From Guadua angustifolia (lineage: Eukaryota; Streptophyta; Magnoliopsida; Poales; Poaceae), in contig CM070502.1 of assembly GCA_036346375.1 (NCBI GenBank), forward strand, positions 74,726,224 through 74,790,223: DNA of 64,000 nucleotides, read 5' to 3'. This document shows positions 35,372-47,198 of this stretch, one piece after another (position 1 is the first letter of the stretch; every line of letters begins with the position of its first letter). The notes beneath the pieces were generated by a model. The model was not told where the DNA came from. It saw only the letters and a list, made by a program, of their open reading frames with translations, and did not search any database. The translations under genes and the position numbers were made by a program.

Positions 35372-35972
35372 TCACGTTTTTTTTTTCTCGAAAAAAGCCT
35401 TTCAAGAATTTCGAAATGATGAACAAGTCCTCCAGTGGTTATTTTGCAAAAAAACCTCATGGCAAACCGAAATTACAGATAAGTCCTTCTGATTACGGAT
35501 AAGACCTTCTCTCTTTTTTTCCAGGATTTTTCCAAAAAGGGCCCCATAGTTTCGCATATTCACATATGGGTCCTCTATCGTTTTTACAATCACGGATAGG
35601 TCCTTCGCCCTTTTTTTAAAGATTTTCCCCAAAAGGGCCCTGTAGTTCTGTATATTTGCAGACAGGTCCTCCACTGGTTTTTCAATCACAGATAGGTCCT
35701 CCCACTTTTTCTCCACTGGTTTTTCCACAAAGAATCTCGTGGTTACGTACATTCGCCGATAGCTCCTAGCTAGCTGATTTTTACAAAAACATCACTGAGA
35801 AAACCAAAATTTCATTTTTTTTTTAAAAAAGAGCTCGGCACATATTTTTTCCGTACGGATTTTTTTTTAACAAAAACACTATTGAGAAAACCAAAATCTC
35901 CTTTTTTTTAAAAAAAAAGAGCTCGACGTAGATTTTTTTGCACGGCGCGGCATCGCACGCAGTTCCACCTGG
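35372..35972 (+). mobile_element. third, shorter Helitron relative
   Basis: The same kind of body (repeated ggataggtccttc words and gggcccyrtagtt blocks) and the same kind of 3' end: ggcgcggcatcgcacgc, an eight-base spacer, CTGG (35969-35972), then T, which fits the CTRR rule. The 5' end is uncertain. It contains three or four tandem-like blocks, each ending in ggtcctcc/ggtccttc. Confidence 0.62.
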
Positions 35973-36590
35973 TGATTTAGATGCATGGACTCAATCCTAA
36001 AGAGTTGGTTTATTTCCCTTATTCTACAAATTGCCACTGAACGACAAAGTCAGGAGGACGCTTTATCTTTTCCTAGTGCTCCAGGTAGATTGTCAACATA
36101 ACCATAAGGATTATCGTTGGCTTAGGTCTAGTCAACCTTGAGTTTCACCGAAAATTGTAAAAAGAGAACATCCATAGATTTGAATAAGGGAATCCATGTC
36201 ATCAGGAGAGAGGCTAGCGCGTTTGGTGGCCTGGATAAGGTTGGGTAGGATATAGACATCCATATATTTGAATAAAGGTGGGTATTTTTAAATTGAAAAA
36301 GAAAAATCAAACCGATTTAACTGAATATTTCGGTTTTCGGTTTCCAGTTCGATTTTTATTTTGGTTTTATTCGGTTTTTGACTTTCAATTCAGTTTTGAC
36401 CTCCGAAAACCGATTTACCGTATAACTAAAATTTACCATATTTGCCCTAGTAGGCCATTTATCTATAGTCTCTTGCGAGCTCAAGCCGTGTCCCCGATAG
36501 GTCTGATAGCTCTCTCCTAGCAATTTCAAGCAACAACAATATATAAATGGGTGGAAGGAATTAAATTAAGCTCAAGCCAATTACGGGGAT
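35973..36590. other. no recognisable gene
   Basis: Intergenic. At 36330-36415 the sequence is rich in cggttttcggttt-type words, a low-complexity stretch without coding meaning. Confidence 0.45.
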
Positions 36591-36760
36591 GTTGAAGATA
36601 GTATTTCATTCTTTGGTTATATATAGCCATCCCATGTGTACATGTAAAAATTGAACAAAATAGTGGATCTTTGTCTCCTATGATTTTTTTCTGCAAGGGT
36701 TTCCACTAAAAAAATTATGTCTCTCATTTTGTGCATGTGTTCATCTAAACCTAAACAGAT
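36591..36760 (+). mobile_element. decayed short copia LTR (family of 27710-29279)
   Basis: The order ttatatatagcc, gtgtacatgtaaaaattgaac, tttgtctcctatgattttttt, gcaagggtttccac and cctaaacag matches the LTRs at 27710 and 29069. The start is lost. Confidence 0.75.
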
Positions 36761-36878
36761 TGTAATTTCATTTAGTGACCAGCATTCAAGAATTAGTTAA
36801 TTAAGTAATGAGCCTGCCTGCAAGATCCTAAAGCCATCTACGCACAAGATCCTGTACCTATCCGAGATTCTTATCGAG

Positions 36879-39038
36879 CTATCCGACGGCCTCCAACCGA
36901 ATCTGCACCTCACATCGAATCTCTCCCTGCTGCGCGCTTCTTATTTCCAGCTCGCGGTTGTTCATGGCGCCCTCCTCCACCTGGTCCCTGATACCATCGT
37001 CAGCTGCGCCTTGGAGAGTTTGCTGCTGCACCTCCTTGCCTTTCCCCCAGAGGAAGGCGTAGAGCCCCACGATTATCAGTAACGCTCCCAGCAAGCTGCA
37101 GGCATTCATTTCACGAGCAGTTAATCCATGCATCAGTAATACGATTGATCTCACACTGACACTACTGACCCTATGCGCTTTGCCGGATTTACTACAGTAA
37201 AGCTGAAGAATGCACTTACTTAATTGTATGCTACTGCTGCAGTTGTCAACGTTAACACCTCTCTTACATGTATATATCCTACTACTATGTCTATGTGCGT
37301 GCAGCAGAGAGAGAGGTAGAGAGAGAGAGAGAGGGAGGAATCATCGTCTATCCGATCGACCTACCTCCCAACGGAGACATCGGTGCCCAGCAGCAGTGAA
37401 TCGAGGACCGTGGTGACGATGAGCGACAGCGAGTTGAACATGGAGGGGTAGATGGGCCCGCGACGAGCGACCGCCCACGAGATCAGGCAGAAGGTGATGC
37501 CAGTGTTGAACACCCCCTAGGTATATATATGCATGTATGCGATGAATCGGAGATCATTAATTCATCCATCCACGATACTAGATTACTAATTGTCAGACAG
37601 ATAGATCATCGGAGCATATATCATGATCATATACTAGCTAGCTAGCTAGCTTGTAATTACCGAGTAGACGACGGTGAGCAGCTGCAGGTCCCACTTGAGC
37701 GCCCATGCGGACGCGTCCCTGTTGATCACCATCCCGATCACCACCGCCTGAACGGTTCCACACACGCACGCCAGCATCGTCGAAAAGTACTTGCACGGGA
37801 ACACCTTGGACACTCGAACCTGCACCATTGCATCGATCTTCAGAATTCAATTCAATTAAAGGAACTGCCTGCCTGCATATATGCATATATATATATATAT
37901 TAATAATGTTCAGGCAAATTAGCTAATGGCATGCATGTATGTGTTGTATCCATCACCTCACCTGTACGGTGAACCAAATGGCGTAGGCGAGGCAGCTTCC
38001 GCACAGGAACAGTGTCCCAGCGAGCATGTTGTGGTGATGCGAGGAGGAGGCGGCGCCGACCGCCTGCAACTGCGGCTTGAGCAGGTGGGTAGGCCAGAGA
38101 TGCAGCAGCTTGCCTTTGTACAGGCTGATCACCATCGTCCCTCCCACGCAGATAGCAGAGCCCACAGCCTTCATCTTGCCGACGCATGTTGCCATGATCA
38201 GCTTCTCCAGTCTGAATCAATATATATATATAGCGGCACGCAGTTCCACATTAATTAATGTACGTACCTATTACTCCAGTTACGTTTGTCAGTACAGAAT
38301 GAATGCTACTATCTGTTTATAGCGTATACCGGAGCATCACGGCTACGACGAAGGTGACGACGGGGGTCAGGTTCAGGAAGTTGATAGAGTAGGCTGCGCT
38401 AGTGGCACGCAAGCCGTAGTAGTTCAGCCCCATTGCTAGCACAATCCTGAATTAATCAACAAAAAAAACAGTAATTGGCGGCCGGTAAGTTTTATCTGAA
38501 TTCTCAAATTAAGTATTCATGCATGATACAGGTGTTCAGGGAAGAAACTGAGAGAGAGAGAGAGAGAGAGCATAGTACGTAATTCTAGTACTGACCCTAG
38601 CAGAGCGTTGATGAAGATCCAGCCGCATACCTTGCGGTTCACCTTTTTCCTCATCTCCCTGCAGCCATAACAAGTGTAAAATCACTAGACAAACTTGAGA
38701 AAAGAAGGTATCATGCATGCCAGAAATAGTACGAATGACAAGTTGTAGTTTTGTGAAATTATTCGTCCATTGATCCATTCATCGCAATAAATTAGAGCTA
38801 CCTCGGCCGTAGGTAGGTAGGTAGGTAGGTACCTCTCGAAGTAGAAGGCGAAGGGAGCGACGGTGATGGCGCCGACGAGGTTGCGGTAGGCGAGGAGGAC
38901 GAAGGGCTCCATGCCGACGTTGAGGGCGAGCTTGGACAGGAGGAGGGCGCCCATGGTGAAGGCCTGCACAAGCACCATGCTCGCCGGCAGCATCACCCCG
39001 TCCGCCGCCCAGGGCTTCTTCCTCTTCTCCACCGACAT
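36879..39038 (-). CDS. WAT1-related / UMAMIT-type membrane transporter, 7 exons, 387 aa
   Basis: Exons: 38833-39038, 38596-38658, 38330-38446, 37962-38211, 37661-37819, 37365-37516 and 36879-37095; total 1164 bp including stop, in frame throughout, with GT-AG borders. The family (EamA/DMT, formerly nodulin MtN21-like) has ten membrane helices in two EamA halves and moves amino acids or auxin across plasma or vacuolar membranes. Visible: N-terminal helix MLPASMVLVQAFTMGALLL, AYRNLVGAITVAPFAFYFER at the exon 1 end, LNYYGLRATSAAYSINFLNL in exon 3, GTLFLCGSCLAYAIWFTVQ before the second half, LISWAVARRGPIYPSMFNSL in exon 6 and LYAFLWGKGKE near the end, followed by a hydrophilic tail of about 55 residues. 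The start is the first ATG; a TATA-like sequence lies about 65 bases upstream. Substrate unknown. Confidence 0.93.
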
Positions 39039-39101
39039 GATCGATCGACGATGCTGCTCTCTACTGTCTCCGGCCGGCCTGCTACTTAATCACTATAATC
39101 C

Positions 39102-39109
39102 ATATATAC
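39102..39109 (-). promoter_or_regulatory. TATA-like box of the WAT1-related gene
   Basis: Minus strand reads gtatatatgg about 65 bases before the ATG at 39038. Position and sequence fit a plant TATA box, although TA-rich sequence is common in this area. Confidence 0.45.
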
Positions 39110-39830
39110 ACATATTCAGAGCACGCAGCAGCTAGCAATGCATGTCTGTCTGTACGATATGAGATGCGTGGCAGTAGCAAATTAAAGCAAACAGCAAACT
39201 GATACTAGCAGTACGCGCGTCTATATATATATAATGCTGCTATAATATATATATATACTTGGGTGGGTAGCTAGCTAGCTAGCGGCCTAGCCTACTACTC
39301 TGCTGCTTAACTACGCGTGCTTAGTTGTCGATCGCAAGAACACGCGCCGGCTTGCCGCGGAGAAATTAAGAATGGCAAGCTTGTGATGCCGCGCGCGTGG
39401 AACACGCATGCATCTCGGCAACCCTTCCTACTTGCATGTCCCTGACTATATATTATTCTAGCTTTCAAATTTTGCTTTTAAATATATACATGTTATTCTA
39501 CAATTTTAAAATAATTTTTATCATTTTTTTTCTACATCACTCTCCTTCAGCTATTTTTAATATCATTTATTACCATAGCTATAGCTAGATTAGAGTACAA
39601 TAATCTAAATGAAGGTGGATAATACGTACAGTGGCTTAGTAGAATGTCGAATGACATCTGATTAATTAGAACGGAGGAAGATCGATCCCTAGGTCAATTA
39701 CATGCCGCGTACGTGATGGAGTTTAGTTCAGACTGCTTGTTCCGTTGGGAACTGCTCCTCATCCCTCCGTCCGTCCTTTTTAAATGACCCTATATGTTGA
39801 TTTCTTTTTCGGGATTTGATTGTTGAGATT
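39110..39830. other. upstream region of the first WAT1-related gene; no gene
   Basis: Rich in TA runs and gctagctagc words (39270-39285). No coding signature on either strand. Confidence 0.5.
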
Positions 39831-39837
39831 CGGAAGT

Positions 39838-39985
39838 ATCGATTACATTCGATCCTATGATTTGATCCAACGGCCTGGTGAATTTGGATGTTAGATCCAA
39901 CGGCCCACATCCGATCCTATGATTTGATCCAACGGCCCGGTGAATTTGGATGTTAGATCCAACGGCCCGGTGAATTTGGATGTTA
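39838..39985. repeat. minisatellite built on a gatccaacggcccggtgaatttggatgttag-type unit
   Basis: The word atccaacggcc occurs five times and gtgaatttggatgtta three times. Two unit lengths alternate (about 33 and 62 bp), so the array is a mixed tandem repeat. No coding meaning. Confidence 0.85.
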
Positions 39986-40078
39986 GTTAAGACAAAAATA
40001 TCCGGATGATACCTATACACTCCCTTCTTTTTCTTATGGTAGCAGTATTTTCTTTTATAATTAAAACGTAGAGCACAA

Positions 40079-40117
40079 GTTTTTTTCTTTTTCTTTTTCT
40101 TTTTCTTTTTCTTTTTA
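40079..40117. repeat. (CTTTTT)n simple repeat
   Basis: About six units of ttttc/tttttc. Poly-lysine frames on the minus strand are artefacts. Confidence 0.9.
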
Positions 40118-40768
40118 CACATGCCATTGCGGAGTTTCAAAATTGAATTATTTGCCAAATTAAGATTGTCTCACTGCATGACATGTGGGTCTGGACTCGC
40201 TATATCGATCGATCGAAACTTGCAAGTGATGCAATATGTACTTCCCTAACATATATATCGCGCGCAAGTTTGGTAGCACAACTAATTAAGCGAAACTTGC
40301 ATGCACGGTGACATATATTGCTGAGTATATATAATACTAGTGTACAATTAATATATCTATGACCGGCACACATGCATCATGCATGCATGCTGACAATATA
40401 TATAAAGTATTTTTGCGCGCGCTTTGTTCCGGTTTCCACTCCATCTGTTCAAAGTTTTACAGGCGCGGATTAAGAATGACGAGGGATCCATGATCACTGA
40501 ACAAATACTACAATACAATACAAACCTAGCTATGTTCCAACTTTGTCGGTCTAGAAGCAAGAAATTTTATTCTTTTCCCCTCGTGCAGCGTTCGATCGTT
40601 TCGTGGGACAATAAGGCCGGAGATATGTATATATGAATATGATACGTTTATAATTATTAATACTCCAGTTGCGATACTTTATAAGGAGTAGATACGTAAC
40701 CAACCAACTAATTTGTGTTGTGGCTCTTAGGTTTAGCATGGCAAAAAAAAAGAGACAATTAATCTCTA

Positions 40769-40769
<1 letters not shown>

Positions 40770-40814
<45 letters not shown>

Positions 40815-40815
40815 T
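40770..40815. repeat. (CT)n(AT)n microsatellite
   Basis: About ten CT units followed by about fourteen TA units. It replaces the outer end of the copia LTR that follows. Confidence 0.93.
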
Positions 40816-41730
40816 TCTCAATCTACATGTACATGGGAAGTGGTTTATATAGCCAAAAGAGTCCGAGTTGTATATGTTTTGGACTCTCATAGAGATATTG
40901 AGTATATATCTCTAACAAACCTATTTTGGATATTTGAGTTATCTCTAACAAATCTTTCCTTAACTCAAAATCTATAATGAAATTGACTCTGAAAAACCCC
41001 GAAGAGTAAGAAAGACTGGAACAGTCTTTGCCAAATACTTATCACGAAGCAAAGAAAGCACCATGAATACCAAGGTGTGTCGAAAGTCCAAAAGACTTGT
41101 CTGAACAAGAAAGACTAGAACAGTCTAATTCAAACGCTTCTCATAAAGAAAGATTGAGCAAACCACTAGTAAGTCTTAAGAAAGACTAGAACAGTCAATC
41201 CAAACATATGGCTATCGACAAAGCAGATGAAGAAATCTGGGTCTTTAATTCATTGCCCCGTAAAGTCTAAATCTGTGCAACTGACCTCCTGAAACAAATA
41301 CTCAGTTATCAAATGGCATAAGCCAAGATATCACTTGTGGTGCTTGATAGCGAAGCTCATATCATGAATATTTGACATGCTTTATATGGAACACAAAATT
41401 CGACAAACCATGCTTATTGAAAAAGCAACATGCACGTGTAATCATCATGTACGTCAAACTGCATACTAAAATTCCATGACATGGTTGAAACTGTTCCTGC
41501 AAAAATGTCAAGATGAAGAAAAAAATCATGCCATCAATGGAGTATAAATTGCAGTAGACCCTCATATTGAGCAATGACGACTAAACAACATTGTAGTATT
41601 CACACAGAAATTAACTCACTCTTGCACTTTAAATCTTTATCTGAAACTGACATTGGAGCAAAACTTTCACTTTAAATAGAAAAACTCCCAAGAGTATAAT
41701 GCTAACTACCATTAGGGTGTTATCAAATTC
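40816..41730 (-). mobile_element. short-LTR copia-type fragment: partial LTR (to 40950) plus adjoining internal sequence
   Basis: Minus-strand LTR start TGTTAGAGAT at 40950 and TATA-like ggctatataaacc. The following 780 bp matches 3485-4345 in order: ctataatgaaattg, the repeated agactagaacagtct words, cagatgaagaaatctgg, catcacttgtggtgcttgat, then an agagtataatgctaacta stretch. Same family module as at 3301 and 52843. Confidence 0.72.
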
Positions 41731-41768
41731 CAAATTCAGTTGTCTCCTCAACTGACATTGTACCCCCT

Positions 41769-41972
41769 TCATTTTTTCTTGCGCCACTCCGCAGGGCTAG
41801 AACAAATTGGAGCAATGATAGCAAAGAACGTCCCAAAGTCAAAGCGACCAGAGCCAAAGGCATCAAGGATAGAGAGAATTCTTTCGTTGATTGCCTTGAC
41901 ATACAACTTCAAGAGGACATAATGCACGATGCCTCCTAGACGTCCCTGCCGGTCTGACTCATCCGACACCAA
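41769..41972 (-). pseudogene. gene-like fragment, 67 codons, unidentified
   Basis: The minus frame contains KLYVKAINERILSILDAFG, then RFDFGTFFAIIAPICSSPAE, a composition that looks like a real globular protein exon and unlike the copia and LTR sequence around it. It ends at a stop in the middle of repeat sequence and has no start context. I do not recognise the family. It could be a captured host exon or a piece of a transposon-encoded protein. Confidence 0.35.
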
Positions 41973-42046
41973 CAGCTAGGAATCAAAAGGCAAGGTACCT
42001 CAGCCTAACCAAATCCCCAACATCTAGCTTGGGCATCCTCATCGCG

Positions 42047-43717
42047 TGAAGGATCGAGTTGACCTAGAGGGGGGAGATGAATAGGCAACTTTTAAAAATT
42101 CAAATTTACTCTCTTGTAAAAACAATCTAAGGGCTTAACTACTAAAGATTCAAATTATCAACAAGAAAACACAGAAATAGCTTCAAACAAAAAACTGATC
42201 ACAGAAAACAACAAGTGACACAAGAATTTATCCCATGGTTCAGAGCGTAACTCCTACTCCACGTTAGAGCACTTCTAACGAAGTATAGCTCCTCCAAAGC
42301 TAGTCACAGTAGCTCTAGTCTCCACTAAGGTGATTCTTTCACTATTCTGGTGAGGTGAATCCCAACCTCTCACAACTAGTGATAGCCTTCCACAATCGCT
42401 TTTGGACAGGTCACACCACACTTCCTCCAAGCCGTCTAGGAACAATTAGTTCCAAGAGTAATAGACTATCCATAAGCCCTGTCTCTTGGTTCACTCAGCA
42501 CAACACTAACTAGACTAAGCTTGGATCCAAACACTTAGAAAATATAGAGTTTGAGTTTTAAGGTTGAAGTACAGTCTCTTTGAAGGAATAAAAGCTTTAA
42601 GGTGCTAAAATATCAAGGAGATCAAAAGTTATCTGAAGGAAAGCTCAGGCAATGCTTATATAGCCATTTGAACTGTATCTAGCCATTACACCTACCACTG
42701 GAGCCGTTGGAACGTGTCAGACTATCAAATCAGCCTACACACATTTACAATGGACTTAGGAAGATTAGGCTTCAAAATTAGTTCTTTATACTCCGGACCG
42801 ATATTGTTCACAAGAGCATTTGCGCTGGACTGAATTAGCTTGGTCCGTCATACATAGGATTTGAGCGAAATTTGGTCTGGTAAAATGATGGGTACTTGAA
42901 CATATGCACCGGACCGAAAATATTTGATCCGTTGAAGAAGGATTTCAAAGAGTTTGTATTGGCGAACTTTTTGATAGAACAAGAGATATGTTTAACCGAG
43001 AGGAATACATCTGCGCCGGACTAAATTTTGCGTTAGCGGAAGTAGGTCCGGCGTGAATGGTGTACGCTCGGTTAAACTTTTATTCAAGAAACTTTTAACG
43101 ACAGACTAAAAGGAAATGGTCCGGTGAAGACAAACCTTGCATCGGACTAAATTTTATGAGTAGACAAGTTGGTCCGTCGTGAATGGAATGCGCTCAGTTA
43201 GAAATTTGACTGGGCAGTTTTTAGCACCAGATTAAAAAGGAATGGTCCGGTGAAGACTTTAGTTGGCTCTGGACAAGATTTTTGGATGAACAAGAATGGT
43301 TCGGTGGAAATGGAATTTTGACTAAAATTGCGCCGGACTTAAGGAAAGAGCAATGAAATTTGAGTCTGGGGAAACACATAGAATTTGTTTGAGAGAAGGA
43401 CTGATTCAGAGGGGAAAATATGATTGAAGGATTTTAACTCCAAGCAGTCTAACTTAACTTAGCCTATGAACCAAAACTTGAATTTGTGCACAATCCCCCT
43501 TTATAGTACGACCAATCTAAAACCGCCCTAGCTACTTAGCTTGAATCATCTTCCAAGCCAAAAACTAGTAACAAAGGTCCTTAATCTTGACCTTTTTGAT
43601 TGATACCTTCTTGGATACCCGAACAAAAGGCCTCATTGCTTAGTAGTCATTGACTTCATCAACACCAAAATCATATAATATCTTAAGATGAAAAATTAAG
43701 GGGTCTAGATGCTATCA
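42047..43717 (-). mobile_element. SIRE/Maximus-type solo LTR with TCGCG target duplication
   Basis: On the minus strand it begins TGATAGCATCTAGACCCC and ends with the GCCTATTCATC...CCTCTAGG-type signature and CGATCCTTCA. TCGCG is repeated at 42042-42046 and 43718-43722. TATA (minus, ggctatataagcattg) lies near 42655. Upstream of it (42785-43340) is a cluster of gcgccggac/ggtccg words, including the inverted pair CGCCGGAC (43014-43021) and GTCCGGCG (43046-43053). Confidence 0.92.
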
Positions 43718-43744
43718 TCGCGACGTGGCATCATCACAATTCTT

Positions 43745-44710
43745 CACCTCCCCAAGGTCCGCAAGGAGCCATCCTAGAAGAACAATTGCCAGAATCTCCA
43801 ACCATGACGCAAGTGCTCGTCATGATTGAAAAAAGTCGCCAGACGCACACCCTTCTTCTCTAGCAAATGGTGCAGAACACTGTCCACCTTAGTGCAGCTA
43901 TCGCCAAGGGTGGAAATGGTGACACCCCGCATCATTCCAAGTTAGATGAGTTTTTGAAACTGGGCCTCCAACTTTCACGATGTCAACAGACCCTCTCGAC
44001 GCCGACGACTAGCTATGTTCTGTCGAGGGCAAATTGGCCATTGCATAGTGCAATGACCAAGAGAAAGTTTTATATGCATCTTACCAGCTGTAAGAAGCTG
44101 TAGCAGCATGGTGGAAAAAACCATCATGCTATGATCCCGTAAGACCAGGTCATCACCTGGGAAGCTTTCAAGGAACCTTTTCATCGGGCTCACATCCCGG
44201 TGAGTCTTATGGACGTTAAAAGGTGAAAATTCTTTGACTTTTGCCAAAGAAACATGACGGTGATGGAGTATCTCCATTACTTCAACTAACTATCTCGATA
44301 TGCCACCTTCGAAGTCACCACTGAAGCGAGAAAAATTGAATGCTTCATAGACAATCTGAATGAAGAAATCAAGTGGACGCTTGCCACCCATGACATCCAG
44401 GACTTCCAATCCCTAGTGGACAAAGCTATTTGAGTGGAATATAGCACTCGAGCCGTTATGGAAAGTCGTAAGCGCAAATGGTTGGCGCAAAAATCAACAA
44501 ATACCAAACCTTCCAATATCCATCCACCTATTTCTCAACAATTTCAAGGTTAAGATCCTCGACCTGCAGCCACCTCCTATTTGTTCATTTAACAATAACG
44601 GCGGGCAACCTTCTGGCATTCAAAACTCGATGGCCAAAGGCGATTGCTTCAACTGTGGTGAACGTGGGTATTTTGCCAACGTCTGTCCCAAGAAGAATCT
44701 AGCTTAGCAA
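43745..44710 (+). pseudogene. gypsy gag (capsid and zinc knuckle), multiple stops
   Basis: The translation around 44160-44400 matches the gypsy gag core (ITWEAFKEPFHRAHIPVSLMD, YLHYFN, IECFIDNLNEEIKW, DIQDFQSLVDKAI), followed by a zinc knuckle CFNCGERGYFANVCPKK (44650-44700) in which the usual His is Tyr. In-frame stops at about 44101, 44223, 44287, 44430 and 44550 inactivate it. Protease, RT and integrase do not follow. Confidence 0.88.
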
Positions 44711-45524
44711 GCTCCTAGACCAGTCCCGACCCCAACACAGGGCTATGCTCATGGATGCCTCCATCATGTGACAGCCAAGGGAGCACATGACGCACTTGAC
44801 AAAGCATTGGGTACATTCCCTGTGCACTCAATACCTACCTATACTTAATCTACCTTTTTATAATATTAACCTGAGAACGCTTAACATGAATAACAAGACT
44901 AAAAATTGAGAAATTGGTACTTAAAATCCTTTTTGCCTCTCATTGTTGTTATTATTGCTTTATTCTCGACGAACGACGTGTAGACTTTGACATGCCAAGC
45001 ACTATTGTCAATGACCTCGACTACGCTACCGATATCAAACAGCAAGGCAAGCACCCCTTTGATTATATTGATCTAGCATTTTAATTTTGTTTTGTTTTGA
45101 CAAATTTATTTATGCATGCTCGTATTTTTTGTAAATTCGTTATATTGTGGTATTGGTAGCTATACCCTAATCCCATGGAACTTTCTTAATAAATATTGAA
45201 TTGTGAATTTTGATAACCTTAAAATAAGTTTAGATAATACATAATGTCAACTTGGGTATAAGCGATTACATAATGATCAGACTTAGCCATGCCTTAGTAA
45301 AGGAACATGTTACTCTTTATAATTTAAAAAGGTTGAATATGATTAAAAAGGTTGGATATGACATTAAAGGTTGCTTATATTTTGGTAAAAATAAAACTAT
45401 GATTTTGACTCAAACGATTATTGGCAATAGTCAGATGTGCATGAGACTTACACATAGTGTAGGAGGAGATTATATTATTGTCCAGGTCGGATTAAGGATC
45501 AAACGTAGTGTTGTATGATCTATG

Positions 45525-47198
45525 TGAAGGATCGATAAAGTCGCCTAGAGGGGGGGTGAATAGGCGTTTATAAAAATAAAACCTAATTTTGCAGCGGAAA
45601 CACCAGAATATCCGACCTTGATATCGGACTGTCCGATATATATCGGACTATCCGATATGAGAAGTCGGACTATCCGATCAGAGCGCAAGAAAACCCTAAA
45701 AAGTAGATCTGAGCAATTTGGAGGGCTAGATTGCTACCAAATGAAATTTCAGAGTTAAGACAACTTACAGAATATTAGATCACACCAATATCTACTGCAA
45801 GAAGCTACCAAATACTTGAATCCCCAAAAGATTAGGCTAAGCAAAAAGGGAAACAAGTAGACAACTCACAAACCAAAGGGATGCAGCGATTTTTCCCGAA
45901 GTTCGGATCTTTGAGGAGATCCTACATCTCCGTTGAGGAGGCACAAAGCCCGGGTCCCTCTTGACCACTTTTCTCCCGGTGTTGCACCAAGCACTCGCCG
46001 GTTTCACTTCTTGATTCCTTCCCTTGCGGAGGTGGAATCGAACCTTCACAAACTCCGGCGGCTTCCCACACGAAGATCGGGAGCTCACCGGTGACTCCTA
46101 GCCGTCTAGGAGACCTCAATCTCTAAGAGTAATAAATGGAGTGTAGACCCGCTCTTGAAAGTCACCCTAGTGCTCAAAAGAACGGTTTGCAACAAAGCAC
46201 TAAAAAACCACTTGCTCAAATCTCTCAACAAATATCACAAGGATGAACACAAGAGAGAGCAAGAGAGAAATAAATGCTCAACACACTAGTTAGGTCGGAG
46301 TAAATGAGGGAGTGGGTGGGGTATTTATAGCCAAGACACAAAATATAGCCGTTCTGCCCTGTGTCAGACCCCACATCGGACTATCCGATACCATACATCG
46401 GACTATCCGATCAGTACAAATTTCCAGATCGATTCCACTCAAAAATTCACAATCTCTGAGAGAAAACACACCTCGGACTGTCCGATGACATACATCGGAT
46501 ATTCCGATGATTCCAGAGAGTTTCCAACAAAGTCAGCAACCTTGAAAATCTTCTAAGTGTATATCGGACTGTCCGATATATGACATCGGACATTCCAATA
46601 ATTCCAGAGAGTTTCAGAGCGAAAAACATTTTCCAAAATCTTTCTAAGTCCACATCGGACTATCCGATACCTGACATCGGACTATCCGATAAATACCGAG
46701 AGTTCCAGCACAAAGACTTAGAAACATTTCCAGATAACATCGGACATTCCGATATAAACTATCGGACATTCCGATGTTTCCCGATAGATCCCAAGACAGC
46801 AACTACACTCACACCGGAGAATCCGATACTATCAGACTATCCGATATACACATCGGATATTCCGATATTATCAGCACAAAATGAAAACGAAGTGAGTGTC
46901 GTGCTTGGAGACTACCAAAACTCATTTTGTAAAAGATGTTCATCTGAGCACAGAGATCATTTCTAAGGCATCTACATCCCATCCCTCTTGATAGTACGGC
47001 AATCCTATCGACTCAATTAAATGAAAAATCTACGCTAAGTCGACGCCGATTTTCTTTTCACTTTTGAGGGTCATCAACGTCCGTAGATGCGTTCCTTTTG
47101 GGACTATCACCTGCTCATATACTCACATAAGCCATTAGTCCCTTAATCGTTTGTCATTAATCATCCAAAACACAATTAGGGGCCTAGATGCACTTTCA
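45525..47198 (-). mobile_element. SIRE/Maximus-type solo LTR with CTATG target duplication
   Basis: On the minus strand it begins TGAAAGTGCATCTAGGCCCC and ends with the GCCTATTCACCCCCCCTCTA signature and CGATCCTTCA. CTATG is repeated at 45520-45524 and 47199-47203. TATA (minus, ggctataaatacccc) lies near 46325. Upstream of it lies a dense array of ATCGGA-nnn-TCCGAT palindromes (46376-46876), with three more in the downstream end (45620-45680). Confidence 0.95.
46376..46876. repeat. array of ATCGGA-nnn-TCCGAT palindromes in paired spacing
   Basis: About thirteen near-identical 15-bp words (loops CTA, CTG, CAT or TAT), mostly in pairs with starts 20-25 bases apart, lie within 500 bp just upstream of the LTR promoter. 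Some units carry single substitutions. Confidence 0.9.

Noticed and set aside
36300..36420. Possible coding stretch rich in F and R
   Set aside because: Low-complexity cggttttcggttt words; not protein-like.
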